Part shown: piece after piece, positions 7,551 through 16,093 of the stretch
Layout of the letters: the number at the start of each line of letters is the position of its first letter
Numbering within the stretch: position 1 is the first letter of the stretch
Source of the DNA: Streptomyces sp. GESEQ-35
Lineage (GTDB): Bacteria; Actinomycetota; Actinomycetes; Streptomycetales; Streptomycetaceae
Assembly (NCBI RefSeq): GCF_017948485.1
Contig: NZ_JAFFSX010000001.1
Span: 682,001 to 746,000, forward strand
Direction: 5' to 3'
DNA length: 64,000 nucleotides
Notes under the pieces: generated by a model
What the model was told of the DNA's origin: nothing
Seen by the model: only the letters and a program-made list of their open reading frames with translations
Databases searched by the model: none
Made by a program: the position numbers and the translations under genes

Positions 7551-9053
7551 GTGTCTGACTCTTCACGCGATACCGCCGAAGGCGCCGGCTGGGGCACCAC
7601 CGAACCCGGCAAGTACCGGCGGCTGATGCCGTCCAAGGTCGAGAAGATCTCGTGGCTCGACCCGAGGATGCTGTGGGCCGCCCGCAACGGTGTGCTGGCC
7701 TCCTGGTTCGGCGACCCGACCGCCGGTACCCGCAGCCGGTGGGCGGCACAGCGCGCTGCCGCCGGCGCGCCCCCCGACAAGGTGATCCGGCGCGACGATC
7801 CGGACCGGTTCTCGTTCCTGGTGATCGGCGACACGGGAGAGGGCGACGACCCCCAATACGCTGTCGTGCCCGGCCTGTTGGAGGTCGGCCAGGACACCCG
7901 GTTCGCCGTCCTCGCCAGCGACGTGATCTACCCGGTGGGCAGCGCCGACGACTACGGCACCAAGTTCTTCCGCCCGTACCAGGACTACCGGGCGCCCATC
8001 TACGCGATACCCGGCAACCACGACTGGTACGAGGACCTCGCCGCCTTCATGCGCGTGTTCTGCGACGACGCCCCGGCCCTCGCGCCCGAGCCGCGGCCCC
8101 GTCCGATGAGCCGGGCCTGGCTGCGGTCCCGGTTGTGGCACCGGCCGCGTGCGAACGACGGGCAACGCCTCGCCGAGGCCCGGACGTTGCGCTCCTCCCC
8201 CGCCCAACAGGCCGTCCAGCCCGGCCCGTACTGGGCGATCGACGCCGGACCGGTGCGGATCATAGGCATCGACACGGGCCTGCTCGGAACCGTCGACGCC
8301 GAACAGGGCGCCTGGCTGCGGGAGGTGTCCCAGGGACCTCGGCCGAAGATCCTCATCACGGGCTCGCCCCTGTACGTGGACGGCAAGCACGACCCCTGCG
8401 TGATCGACGGCGGCGGCACGGTCGACGACATCGTCCGCGATCCCGCCCACCACTACGTCGCAGCGATAGGCGGCGACATCCACAACTACCAGCGCTACCC
8501 GGTGCGAGTGGGCGGCCGCACCATCCAGTACATCGTCGCGGGCGGCGGCGGTGCCTTCATGCACGCCACGCACACCATCCCGCGCGTCGACATCGCGAAC
8601 GTCACCGAGAGCGAGTTCCGCTGCTACCCGCTGCGCGGCGACTCCCTGTCCTTCTACAGCAAGCTGTACGGGCGCCGACTGCGCCTGCGCCGCTTCTTCA
8701 CCCTCACCGAGGCCGAAGCCACGGCCGTCGTCGCCGAGCGGCTGGAGATCAAGCCGGGTCGTGCACCGATCCCGGACACCCGCATCACCTTGCGCACCCG
8801 CCTGGTCGCCGGGCTGCTGGGCACGGGACGCCGACCCGACCGGGCCAAGCGGTTCCGGCTGCCCGTGCGGAAGATCTACACGCAACTGTTCTCGCCGAGC
8901 TCGGCGACCTACAGCCCGCCGTTCTTCAAGTGTTTCCTGCGCCTGGACGTGACCCCGGAGTCGGTGCGGCTGCGCTGCTACGCCGCGACCGGCAACCGGG
9001 CCCAGGAGATCGACCCGCCGGTCGAGGACGACGTCACCATTCCGCTGCACTGA
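7551..9053 (+). CDS. Calcineurin-like metallophosphoesterase
   Basis: 500 residues from a GTG start (VSDSSRDTAEGAGWG). Metal-binding motifs appear in the canonical order: VIGDTGEGDD, VLASDVIYPVG, YAIPGNHDWYED (the GNHD block) and AIGGDIHNYQRYPVR. This is the binuclear-metal phosphoesterase core, extended by about 150 C-terminal residues of unknown role. There is no signal peptide or membrane segment, so it is likely cytosolic. The gene ends 38 bp before the luciferase-like gene and may be cotranscribed with it. The substrate is unknown. Confidence 0.88.
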   Translation: MSDSSRDTAEGAGWGTTEPGKYRRLMPSKVEKISWLDPRMLWAARNGVLASWFGDPTAGTRSRWAAQRAAAGAPPDKVIRRDDPDRFSFLVIGDTGEGDDPQYAVVPGLLEVGQDTRFAVLASDVIYPVGSADDYGTKFFRPYQDYRAPIYAIPGNHDWYEDLAAFMRVFCDDAPALAPEPRPRPMSRAWLRSRLWHRPRANDGQRLAEARTLRSSPAQQAVQPGPYWAIDAGPVRIIGIDTGLLGTVDAEQGAWLREVSQGPRPKILITGSPLYVDGKHDPCVIDGGGTVDDIVRDPAHHYVAAIGGDIHNYQRYPVRVGGRTIQYIVAGGGGAFMHATHTIPRVDIANVTESEFRCYPLRGDSLSFYSKLYGRRLRLRRFFTLTEAEATAVVAERLEIKPGRAPIPDTRITLRTRLVAGLLGTGRRPDRAKRFRLPVRKIYTQLFSPSSATYSPPFFKCFLRLDVTPESVRLRCYAATGNRAQEIDPPVEDDVTIPLH

Positions 9054-9091
9054 TCCTTGGACACAACTGGCGTACGACGCCGGAGGAACCC

Positions 9092-10120
9092 GTGCCATCC
9101 ATCTCACGCCCCTTGCGCAAGCTGGGCTTCCTGACCATCGGACTGTTCGACGAGACCGACCCACGCCGGGGCCATGAATCGACCCTGGAGATCATCGAGT
9201 TGGGCGAGAGACTCGGTTTCGACAGTGCGTGGGTCCGCCACCGCCATCTCCAGTACGGCATCTCGTCCCCCGTCGCCGTCCTTGCGGCCGCCTCGCAGCG
9301 CACCCGCCGCATCGAGCTCGGCACCGCGGTCATCCCGCTCGGCTGGGAGAACCCACTGCGGCTGGCGGAGGACCTGGCGACGGTCGACCTGCTGTCCGGC
9401 GGCCGCCTCAATCCGGGGGTCAGCGTGGGCCCGCCGATGCACTACGACCAGGTCAAGGAGGCCCTGTACCCGGACACGGCCGACACGGAGGACTTCAGCT
9501 ACGAACGGGTGCGTCGGCTGCTGGACTTCGTACGCGGCGAACCGGCCACCGGCTTCCGCGGCGTCGAGGGGTTCGAGGTGTTCTCGGACCGCGTACAGCC
9601 GCACTCCCCCGGCCTCGGCCGCCGCCTGTGGTACGGCGGAGGCAGCCTCGGCTCGGCGCAGTGGGCGGGCGAACACGGCATGAACTTCCTCACCAGCAGC
9701 GTCGTCAAGGCGGAAGGACCTGATGAATCGGCGGACTTCGCCGAGATCCAGCTCTCCCACATCCGCACGTTCCGCGCCCACCACCCCGACGGCGACGACG
9801 CCCGGGTCTCCCAGGGCCTCGTCGTCATCCCCACCGACTCGGCCACGCCCGAACAGCGCGCCCGGTACGAGGAGTACGCCGCCCGGCGCACCCCTCGTAC
9901 GACATCACCCCAGGGCCCGGCCCGCCTGATGTTCGCACCCGACCTCGTCGGCAGCAGCGCGGAGATCGCCGAACGGCTGCATGCGCACGCCGCGTTCCGC
10001 GAGGTCGACGAGGTCGCGTTCGCGCTGCCGTTCACCTTCGAGCACGAGGACTACGTGCAGATCCTCACCGACATGGCGACAAGGCTCGGCCCGGCGCTGG
10101 GCCGGCAGCCGACCGCCTGA
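9092..10120 (+). CDS. LLM class flavin-dependent oxidoreductase (luciferase-like monooxygenase)
   Basis: 342 residues from a GTG preceded by GGAGGA. The (beta/alpha)8 bacterial-luciferase-like pattern is clear: LGFLTIGLFDETDP, then LGERLGFDSAWVRHRHLQYG, RIELGTAVIPLGWENPLRLAEDLATVDLLSGGRL, and RLWYGGGSLGSAQWAGEHGMNFL. Such enzymes use FMNH2 or F420H2 to oxidise small organic substrates. It lies 38 bp downstream of the phosphoesterase and ends 2 bp before the convergent dioxygenase gene, leaving no room for a conventional terminator. The cofactor cannot be decided from sequence. Confidence 0.88.
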   Translation: MPSISRPLRKLGFLTIGLFDETDPRRGHESTLEIIELGERLGFDSAWVRHRHLQYGISSPVAVLAAASQRTRRIELGTAVIPLGWENPLRLAEDLATVDLLSGGRLNPGVSVGPPMHYDQVKEALYPDTADTEDFSYERVRRLLDFVRGEPATGFRGVEGFEVFSDRVQPHSPGLGRRLWYGGGSLGSAQWAGEHGMNFLTSSVVKAEGPDESADFAEIQLSHIRTFRAHHPDGDDARVSQGLVVIPTDSATPEQRARYEEYAARRTPRTTSPQGPARLMFAPDLVGSSAEIAERLHAHAAFREVDEVAFALPFTFEHEDYVQILTDMATRLGPALGRQPTA

Positions 10121-10122
10121 CC

Positions 10123-11076
10123 TCACCAACGCCCGGGCTCGGTCCCGACGATCGGCTCGGACGTCTTGCCGTCGACGCCGACCGGCACGTCACCGGCCAG
10201 CATCACCCGGTGCATGATCCGCGGGAAGCCGAGGTGGGCGTTGTCGCTGGGTGCCAGGTGGATGGTGGCCCGGTTGTCCCAGAAGGCGACGCTGCCCGGC
10301 TCCCAGCGGAAGCGGACCGTGTACTCGGACCGCACCGCCTGCTCCAGCAGCATGTCCAGGATCGCCCTGCTCTCGACGCGGGAGATGCCGGCGATCTGCT
10401 CCAGGTAGTAGCCGTTCACGAACAGCACCCGCTCCCCCGTCTCCGGGTGGACGCGCACCAGCGGGTGCACCGAGGCGACCTGATGGTCCAGCAGATGCCG
10501 GACGTACGCGTCGTCGCCCGGCCGGGGCTGATACCCGACGCCCAGCCGGTGCTCGGCCCGGAGCCCGTCGACGAACTCCCGGACCGGGGCGGACAGTCCG
10601 GCGTACGCAGCCGCCAGGTTGGACCACGTCGTGTCGCCCCCGTACGGCGGAACGGACTCGGCGCGCAGGATCGTGGCGGCGGGCGGGTCGATACGGGCGC
10701 CGTGGTCGCAGTGCCAGCCGCGCAGCAGGGTGTGCCGCCGGCGCTGCAACCACTCCTCGTGCTCCATGCCGAACCGCCCGCCCAGTTCCAGACGGTCGGC
10801 GGTCGTCTCGATCTCGGGCACGTCGGGCGGCGAGGCCTTCCCGCGCCGCCCGAGCACAACGAGCTCGCCGAACCACCGCGCGAACGCCACATGTCCCGCG
10901 TGGTCCAGCTTCTGCCCACGGAAGAACACCACCTTCCAGCGCAGCACCGCGGCCCGGATCGCGGCCACTTGGGCGTCATCCAGATCTCCGGCCAGGTCGA
11001 CACCCGTGATCTCGGCTCCGATGTGCCCCGCAACGGGGTTCACCTCGATGCCCGCCGTGGCCCTGTCCGTCGTCAT
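10123..11076 (-). CDS. TauD/TfdA family Fe(II)/2-oxoglutarate-dependent dioxygenase
   Basis: 317 residues starting MTTDRATAGIEVNPVAGHIG. The N-terminal block GAEITGVDLAGDL and VVFFRGQKLDHAGHVAFARWFGEL are diagnostic of the TauD family. The iron ligands fit H122-x-D124 (WHCDHG) and H273 (NRATIHLAPSD), with R290 (MHRVM) placed to bind 2-oxoglutarate. Relatives hydroxylate taurine, alkyl sulfates, aryloxyalkanoates or amino acids. No sulfonate transporter is adjacent, so the substrate is open. It is the last gene of the leftward set and is separated from the GH32 gene by 80 bp. Confidence 0.9.
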   Translation of the reverse strand: MTTDRATAGIEVNPVAGHIGAEITGVDLAGDLDDAQVAAIRAAVLRWKVVFFRGQKLDHAGHVAFARWFGELVVLGRRGKASPPDVPEIETTADRLELGGRFGMEHEEWLQRRRHTLLRGWHCDHGARIDPPAATILRAESVPPYGGDTTWSNLAAAYAGLSAPVREFVDGLRAEHRLGVGYQPRPGDDAYVRHLLDHQVASVHPLVRVHPETGERVLFVNGYYLEQIAGISRVESRAILDMLLEQAVRSEYTVRFRWEPGSVAFWDNRATIHLAPSDNAHLGFPRIMHRVMLAGDVPVGVDGKTSEPIVGTEPGRW

Positions 11077-11156
11077 GTGTGCTCCGATGGTCGGTCGGTC
11101 GTGTCCGTCAAGGATCTTGACAGCCTTCGCCGTGGCCGGCGACAGGGCCTCGGGGC

Positions 11157-12710
11157 TCAGACCGTGAACTCCCGTATCACCGTATTCCGGAACACCGCGG
11201 CGCCGTCGATGGTGAACAGAGCCAGCCCGGTGTCGACGAGATACGGGAAGGCCTCCATCGAGTGCACATACCGGCCGTCGTCGACGAACATCTCCACGGA
11301 CGTGCGATCCACGAGGACACGCAGCCGGACCATGCGTGCGGACGGGTCGAAGGGGCTCCTGCTCTCCTGCCAGTTGCCGGAGGCGTCGGGGTTCACCGTG
11401 TTCCGGCGGTTGGCGAAGGCGTAGTCGCGGTAGATCCCGGCGTCGATGTGGCGTCCGCCGTCCGAGGATCGGCGCAACTGGAGCCCGGCGCCCGTGAGTT
11501 GGTCCCAGGTGATCTCGGTGGTCAGCTCGTAGGACGTGCCGCTGTAGTCGAGCAGTCGGGTGCCGTCGACCTCCAGGTCACCGAGGTTCACCGTGCGCGA
11601 GACGTGGTCGTCCAGGGCGGCGACCGGGCGGGAGGCCAGGTAGTACGTGCCGGAGGTGGCACGCTTCAGTGTGACCTCGCGGACGATCGAGTCGGTGCCG
11701 TTGAAGCCGTCGCAGTCGATCGTGGGCGTGGTGTTGGCGTAGTCCCAGTGGTTCAGCCAGCCGATCGCGTATCGGGCGGCCGGGTCGAGGGTGCCGCCCG
11801 CGTCCCGCTTCTCGAAGGTGACGGCCGCGTACCAGTCCCAGCCGTGGTCGAGCCACTGCGGGTCCGAGGCGTCGGGGGTGAAGGCGGTCCCATCGAAGGC
11901 GCCCGTCCAGTAGGCGTAGGTGCTCGGCAGCCCGGAGCCCTTGCCGTTGGCGCTCACTCCCAGCACCCACTTCCAGGCGCCGTCCTCCGCCCGGATGCGG
12001 AACAGGTCCGGGCACTCCAGGACCCCGATGCCGTCCTTGATGAAGCCGCTCACGTAGATCCACGACTTCAGGTCGGCGGAATGGTAGAACCCCACCTTGT
12101 TGTTCTCGGCGAGCGTCATCACCCACCGGCCGCGTTCCTCGTCACGGATCACCTTGGGGTCGCGGAAGTCCCGCACCCCGGGGTTGGGCAGGACGGGGTC
12201 GGTGCCGTGGTTCGTGAAGGTACGGCCGCCGTCGGTCGAGTAGTACAGGTACTGCGCCTGCGTGACGTCGTCGGGCGCCATGGTGGCGATGACGATCACC
12301 GCGCCCGCGCCGAAGCCCGCCGTGTTGTCGGTGTCGACCACTGCCGAGCCGGACCAGACGTCGCCGTTGGGGGTGAGGTCCTTCGGCACCGCGATCCCGC
12401 GGTCGGTGAAGGAGACCAGGTCGGTACTGGTGGCGAGGCGCCAAGCGGTGCCAGCGGTGGTGCCGCCGGTGAGGTAGTCGGGGTTGTACAGGTAGTAGTA
12501 GTGGTACTCGCCGTCGATCCAGATCGGCCGCTGCGGATCGTTCTTCCACTGGTCGGGGACCGTGAAGTGGTACTCGGCCCGGTAACTGGCGCAGGTGGCG
12601 GCGGCTTTGGGCTTCGCGGCGGCCGTGGGTGCGGCGGGCAGCAGCGCGGCCGAGGCCGCCCCCGCGGCCGAACCCGCGAGCAGCGCTCTCCTGGTCATCG
12701 TGCGCATCAC
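11157..12710 (-). CDS. Secreted glycoside hydrolase family 32 enzyme (levanase/inulinase type)
   Basis: 517 residues with a Tat-like signal peptide (MTRRALLAGSAAGAASAALL, then PAAPTAAA). The catalytic set of GH32 is visible: nucleophile D58 in QWKNDPQ, transition-state stabiliser D184 in FRDPKVI, and acid/base E232 in LECPDLF. A five-blade propeller is followed by the C-terminal beta-sandwich (LRVLVDRTSVEMFVDDGR). GH32 enzymes release fructose or fructo-oligosaccharides from levan, inulin or sucrose; an exported one fits polymer attack outside the cell. It is divergent from the sugar ABC operon, with operators between them. The Q-R in place of NDPNG is a variant seen in levanase-like members. 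Confidence 0.9.
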   Translation of the reverse strand: MMRTMTRRALLAGSAAGAASAALLPAAPTAAAKPKAAATCASYRAEYHFTVPDQWKNDPQRPIWIDGEYHYYYLYNPDYLTGGTTAGTAWRLATSTDLVSFTDRGIAVPKDLTPNGDVWSGSAVVDTDNTAGFGAGAVIVIATMAPDDVTQAQYLYYSTDGGRTFTNHGTDPVLPNPGVRDFRDPKVIRDEERGRWVMTLAENNKVGFYHSADLKSWIYVSGFIKDGIGVLECPDLFRIRAEDGAWKWVLGVSANGKGSGLPSTYAYWTGAFDGTAFTPDASDPQWLDHGWDWYAAVTFEKRDAGGTLDPAARYAIGWLNHWDYANTTPTIDCDGFNGTDSIVREVTLKRATSGTYYLASRPVAALDDHVSRTVNLGDLEVDGTRLLDYSGTSYELTTEITWDQLTGAGLQLRRSSDGGRHIDAGIYRDYAFANRRNTVNPDASGNWQESRSPFDPSARMVRLRVLVDRTSVEMFVDDGRYVHSMEAFPYLVDTGLALFTIDGAAVFRNTVIREFTV

Positions 12711-12762
12711 ACATCGTTCCCTTCGTCGGGACGGCGGCTCATGTGATGCAGGACTGTGCGAC

Positions 12763-12858
12763 CTAACTCGTTAAAGGTCAAGTGGTTCACGAGTATTGAC
12801 ATGCTCGTGGCCCGCTTCGCATCATCTGGGGCATCAACCCTGATCTAACACGAGTTAG
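12763..12858. promoter_or_regulatory. Divergent fructan promoter region with two CTAAC-type LacI operators
   Basis: CTAACTCGTTAAAG (12763-12776) near the secreted GH32 gene and CTAACACGAGTTAG (12845-12858), 9 nt before the binding-protein ATG, share a 9-bp core in opposite orientation and a central CG. The second is a 14-bp palindrome with CTAAC/GTTAG arms. Between them a TTGACA (12796-12801), flanked by CACGAG and CTCGTG, may be a -35 box. The LacI gene at the end of the rightward operon is the obvious candidate to bind here. Confidence 0.72.
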
Positions 12859-12867
12859 GCCTGCCCG

Positions 12868-14277
12868 ATGACCGACTCGCACGTCACTCGCCGCACACTG
12901 CTGCGGTACGGCGCCTACGGCGCGGGAGCCGCCGCGCTGGGCGGTACCGCCGCGAGCTGGGACCGGCTCACCGGAGCCGACATCCCCGGCCGGGACGACG
13001 GCTCCCTCGTCGTCGCCACCCTCGGCCCCGCCTACGGACCGGAGGCCATACGCACGCTCACCGAGGGCTTCAAGAAGGTCCACCCCGACATCAAGCTGCG
13101 GATCAACGCGGTGCAGGCCGTCGACTGGTCGGACTTCTTCGCGAAGATCCTCACCCAGATCGCCGCGGGCACCGCCCCGGACCTCGTCTACGTCGCCACC
13201 GAGGGCGTCCAGTTGTTCGCCCAGCGCCTCGGGGTCGCACTGGACCGCTGGGTGAAGCGGGACGCGGCCGAGCTGCGCGAGTACTTCGCCGACGTCCACC
13301 CCTCGCTGGTGGAGTCGATGATGTACGAGGGGAGCCTCTACCAGCTGCCGGTCGAGTTCAACGCGGCCGACATGTACTTCAACACGCAGGTCCTGAAACG
13401 AGCCGGCGCTGAGCTGCCGCCCGCCGACTGGACCCGCGACGACTTCACCACGCTGCTGCGGGACATGAAGAAGTCGAGCGGCTCCCAGTTCACGCCGTAC
13501 TTCTGGACCAACCGGCTGTGGGGCGGTGTCGTGCCCTGGCTGTTCGCGAACGACACGAACCTGCTCGCCGAGTCCAAGGCACCGGGCGGCGCCTGGCTTT
13601 GGGACTCCTTCTATCCGGCCGCCGACCGGCAGGGGCGCGGGGGCGGATTCCGCTGGACGACGCCGCAGGCCACGGACGACCGGGTGGAGGAGGCGTACGA
13701 CTATCTCGCCTCCCTCATCCAGGAAGACCTGTGCACCCGCCCCGAGGGCGGCAACGGCCAGAACCTCATCGGCGTGTTCTCCACCGGCCGGGTCGGCGTC
13801 ACCCCCGCGGGCGGCTTCTGGGCGGGCGGCCTGCATCTCGCGGGCATGCAGACCGACGGCTTCGACGTGCAGTACTTCCCGCGCTGGCGCACCCAGCGCA
13901 TGCAGTACGGCGCCGCCGGCTACGCGCTCCTGCGCACCTCCAAGAAGCAGGACGAGGCATGGGAGTTCATCAAGTTCGCCGCCCGCAGGGACACCCTGAT
14001 GCGGCTGTTCGAGACGAACCAGACGACCCCGGCCCGCCGTTCGATGCTGACCGCCGACCGCTACCGGGAGACCGGCCCGAACCGCTGGCAGGTCTTCTAC
14101 GACACCCTCGACAAGTTCCCCGACACCGGGCCGATCCCCGCACCACCACAGGTCGCCGAGGTCGAGCAGGTGCTGCTCAAGCACACCGGAACCGCCCTGG
14201 CCTCGCCACGCTCGGTGCGTGGCGCGCTGCGCCGGATGCAGGGCGACCTGGAGAAGGCCATGGAGCGTGACGTATGA
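12868..14277 (+). CDS. Extracellular solute-binding protein of a carbohydrate ABC transporter
   Basis: 469 residues with an N-terminal twin-arginine motif (THVTRRTLLRYGAYGAG region) and no lipobox cysteine, so export through Tat is likely. The mature chain shows the family-1 sugar-binding pattern: LTEGFKKVHPDIKLRINAV, ILTQIAAGTAPDLVYVATEG and the C-terminal AWEFIKFAARRDTLMRLFETNQTTPAR. It is the first gene of an operon with two permeases and a cytoplasmic GH32, so it probably captures fructose oligosaccharides made by the divergent secreted GH32. Its stop overlaps the first permease start (ATGA). Confidence 0.9.
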   Translation: MTDSHVTRRTLLRYGAYGAGAAALGGTAASWDRLTGADIPGRDDGSLVVATLGPAYGPEAIRTLTEGFKKVHPDIKLRINAVQAVDWSDFFAKILTQIAAGTAPDLVYVATEGVQLFAQRLGVALDRWVKRDAAELREYFADVHPSLVESMMYEGSLYQLPVEFNAADMYFNTQVLKRAGAELPPADWTRDDFTTLLRDMKKSSGSQFTPYFWTNRLWGGVVPWLFANDTNLLAESKAPGGAWLWDSFYPAADRQGRGGGFRWTTPQATDDRVEEAYDYLASLIQEDLCTRPEGGNGQNLIGVFSTGRVGVTPAGGFWAGGLHLAGMQTDGFDVQYFPRWRTQRMQYGAAGYALLRTSKKQDEAWEFIKFAARRDTLMRLFETNQTTPARRSMLTADRYRETGPNRWQVFYDTLDKFPDTGPIPAPPQVAEVEQVLLKHTGTALASPRSVRGALRRMQGDLEKAMERDV

Positions 14278-15224
14278 CGAACACTCAGGTTCCACCCGTA
14301 CGAGAGCGTCCCGCGGCCCCGCCGCCCGCCCCACCGCGTCCCTCCGCCCGCGAGCGCGGCACCCGGCTGCTCGCGACGCTCTTCCTGGCTCCCACGATCG
14401 TCGGCATCGTGGTCTTCACGGTCGTCCCGATCGTCGGCTCGATCGTGCTGAGCCTCTTCCACTGGAACGTGATCGACTCACCCAGCTTCGCGGGAGCGGC
14501 CAACTACCGTGAGATATTCGGCGATTCGACCGTGCTGGTGTCCTTCCGCAACACGCTCGTGTTCATGGTGCTGGCGGTCGCGCTCCAGTTGCTGATCGCC
14601 CTGGTGCTGGCGCTTGCGGTGAACGGACGGATGCCGGTCTGGCTGCGGTCGGTGTTCCGCTCGGCGTTCTTCTTCCCGCTGGTGCTGTCCGCCGCGTCGA
14701 TCTCGGTGGTGATGAAGTACCTGTTCAACCAGGACTTCGGGGTCGTGAACTGGCTGCTCGGGCTGGTCGGGATCGCGCCGGTGCCCTGGCTGACGTCGGA
14801 GAACTCGGCGATGGCGGCCGTCGTCCTCGTCTACGTCTGGCAGCAGTTCGGCTTCTCCTTCCTGCTGTTCGTCGGGGGTCTCAACAACATCCCCAAGGAG
14901 ATCCACGAGGCCGCCGCCCTGGACGGCGCGACCGGGCTGCGCAAGCACCTGCACGTCACTCTGCCGCTGCTGTCGCCCACGCTGCTGGTCGCGTCGGTGG
15001 TCGGCATCATCAACGCGCTCCAGGTGTTCGAGCAGCCGTATGTGCTCACCAACGGCGGGCCCGGCGACTCCACCCGCACCGTCGTGATGGTGATCTACGA
15101 GAGCGCCTTCGAGCAGCTCCGCTTCGGCGAGGCGTCCGCGGTGGGCGTGCTGCTGTTCGTGCTGATCATGGCGGTGACCGCCGTCCAGTTCCGGCTCAGC
15201 CGGCGTTTCGTCCACTACGAGTGA
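14274..15224 (+). CDS. Carbohydrate ABC transporter permease (MalF-like)
   Basis: 316 residues with a hydrophilic proline-rich N-terminus (PPVRERPAAPPPAPPRP) and six hydrophobic segments. The EAA loop facing the ATPase reads EIHEAAALDGATGLRKHLHVTLPLL, the standard signature of CUT1 sugar permeases. The first cytoplasmic and periplasmic layout (FLAPTIVGIVVFTVVPIVGS) matches MalF-type subunits. The ATG overlaps the binding-protein stop by 4 nt and its own TGA overlaps the next GTG, so the operon is translationally coupled. Likely substrate: fructo-oligosaccharides, from context. Confidence 0.92.
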   Translation: MTNTQVPPVRERPAAPPPAPPRPSARERGTRLLATLFLAPTIVGIVVFTVVPIVGSIVLSLFHWNVIDSPSFAGAANYREIFGDSTVLVSFRNTLVFMVLAVALQLLIALVLALAVNGRMPVWLRSVFRSAFFFPLVLSAASISVVMKYLFNQDFGVVNWLLGLVGIAPVPWLTSENSAMAAVVLVYVWQQFGFSFLLFVGGLNNIPKEIHEAAALDGATGLRKHLHVTLPLLSPTLLVASVVGIINALQVFEQPYVLTNGGPGDSTRTVVMVIYESAFEQLRFGEASAVGVLLFVLIMAVTAVQFRLSRRFVHYE

Positions 15225-16093
15225 GCCGGGTGAGTCCCTTGAGCCAAGCAACCCTGTCCCTGAGCCGTGCGCGGTACTCGCTCGCGCCGTGGGCGCGGAT
15301 CACCGGTCTGGCCGTGTGCGCCCTGCTGACCCTCGGCCCGGTCATCTGGACCGTCTCCACCTCCCTGCGCACCCCGGCCGAATCCTTCGACCTGCCACCG
15401 AAGATCATCCCGACCAGCCCCACCACCGAGGCCTACAGCGGAGTCTTCGACCAGATCGACGTATGGCTGCTCGCCCTCAACTCGACGCTGGTGACCGCGC
15501 TGATCGCCGTAGGCCAGATGATCACGGCGGGACTGGCCGGATACGCCTTCGCGCGCCTCGAATTCCGGTTCAAGAAGCCGCTGTTCGGCCTGGTCCTGGC
15601 GACCATGATGGTGCCGTTGCAGGTCACCATCGTCCCGGTGTTCCTCGTGCTGAAGCAGCTGAGCCTCACCGACACCCTGCTCGGCCTGATCATCCCCGCC
15701 TTCCCCACCGCCTTCGGCACGTTCCTGATGCGCCAGTACTTCCTCGGCATGCCCAAGGACCTGGGCGAGGCGGCGATGCTGGACGGCGCCGGGCCCTGGC
15801 GGATCTTCCGGTCCGTCTACGCCCCGCTGGCCGCGCCCGGGCTCGCGATCGTCGGCGTGCTGGCCTTCAACTACCACTGGAACGAGTTCTTCCGGCCGCT
15901 GATCCTCGAGACGTCGGGCCAGAACTACACGCTGCCACTGGGCCTGGTCTCCCTCCAGGGCAATCTCGGCACCGGCTCCATCTCGGTCGTGCTCGCCGGC
16001 GTCGTCCTCTCCATGATCCCCGCCGTCGCCGTCTTCGTCGTCGGCCAGCGCCCTCTCCGCGAGGGCATCACCTCCGCAGGAGTCAACCGTTGA
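15221..16093 (+). CDS. Carbohydrate ABC transporter permease (MalG-like)
   Basis: 290 residues from a GTG overlapping the upstream stop (GTGA); a second in-frame GTG 9 bp later is possible. Six hydrophobic segments and the EAA loop GEAAMLDGAGPWRIFRSVYAP identify the MalG-type partner of the preceding permease. No ATPase gene follows. In Streptomyces several sugar importers share the ATPase MsiK encoded elsewhere, which would explain the absence. The stop overlaps the TTG start of the GH32 gene. Confidence 0.92.
   Translation: MSRVSPLSQATLSLSRARYSLAPWARITGLAVCALLTLGPVIWTVSTSLRTPAESFDLPPKIIPTSPTTEAYSGVFDQIDVWLLALNSTLVTALIAVGQMITAGLAGYAFARLEFRFKKPLFGLVLATMMVPLQVTIVPVFLVLKQLSLTDTLLGLIIPAFPTAFGTFLMRQYFLGMPKDLGEAAMLDGAGPWRIFRSVYAPLAAPGLAIVGVLAFNYHWNEFFRPLILETSGQNYTLPLGLVSLQGNLGTGSISVVLAGVVLSMIPAVAVFVVGQRPLREGITSAGVNR

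Noticed and set aside
12787..14334. A 515-residue antisense frame over the sugar-binding protein
   Set aside because: No family resemblance, and the plus-strand gene has Tat signal, RBS and operon context.
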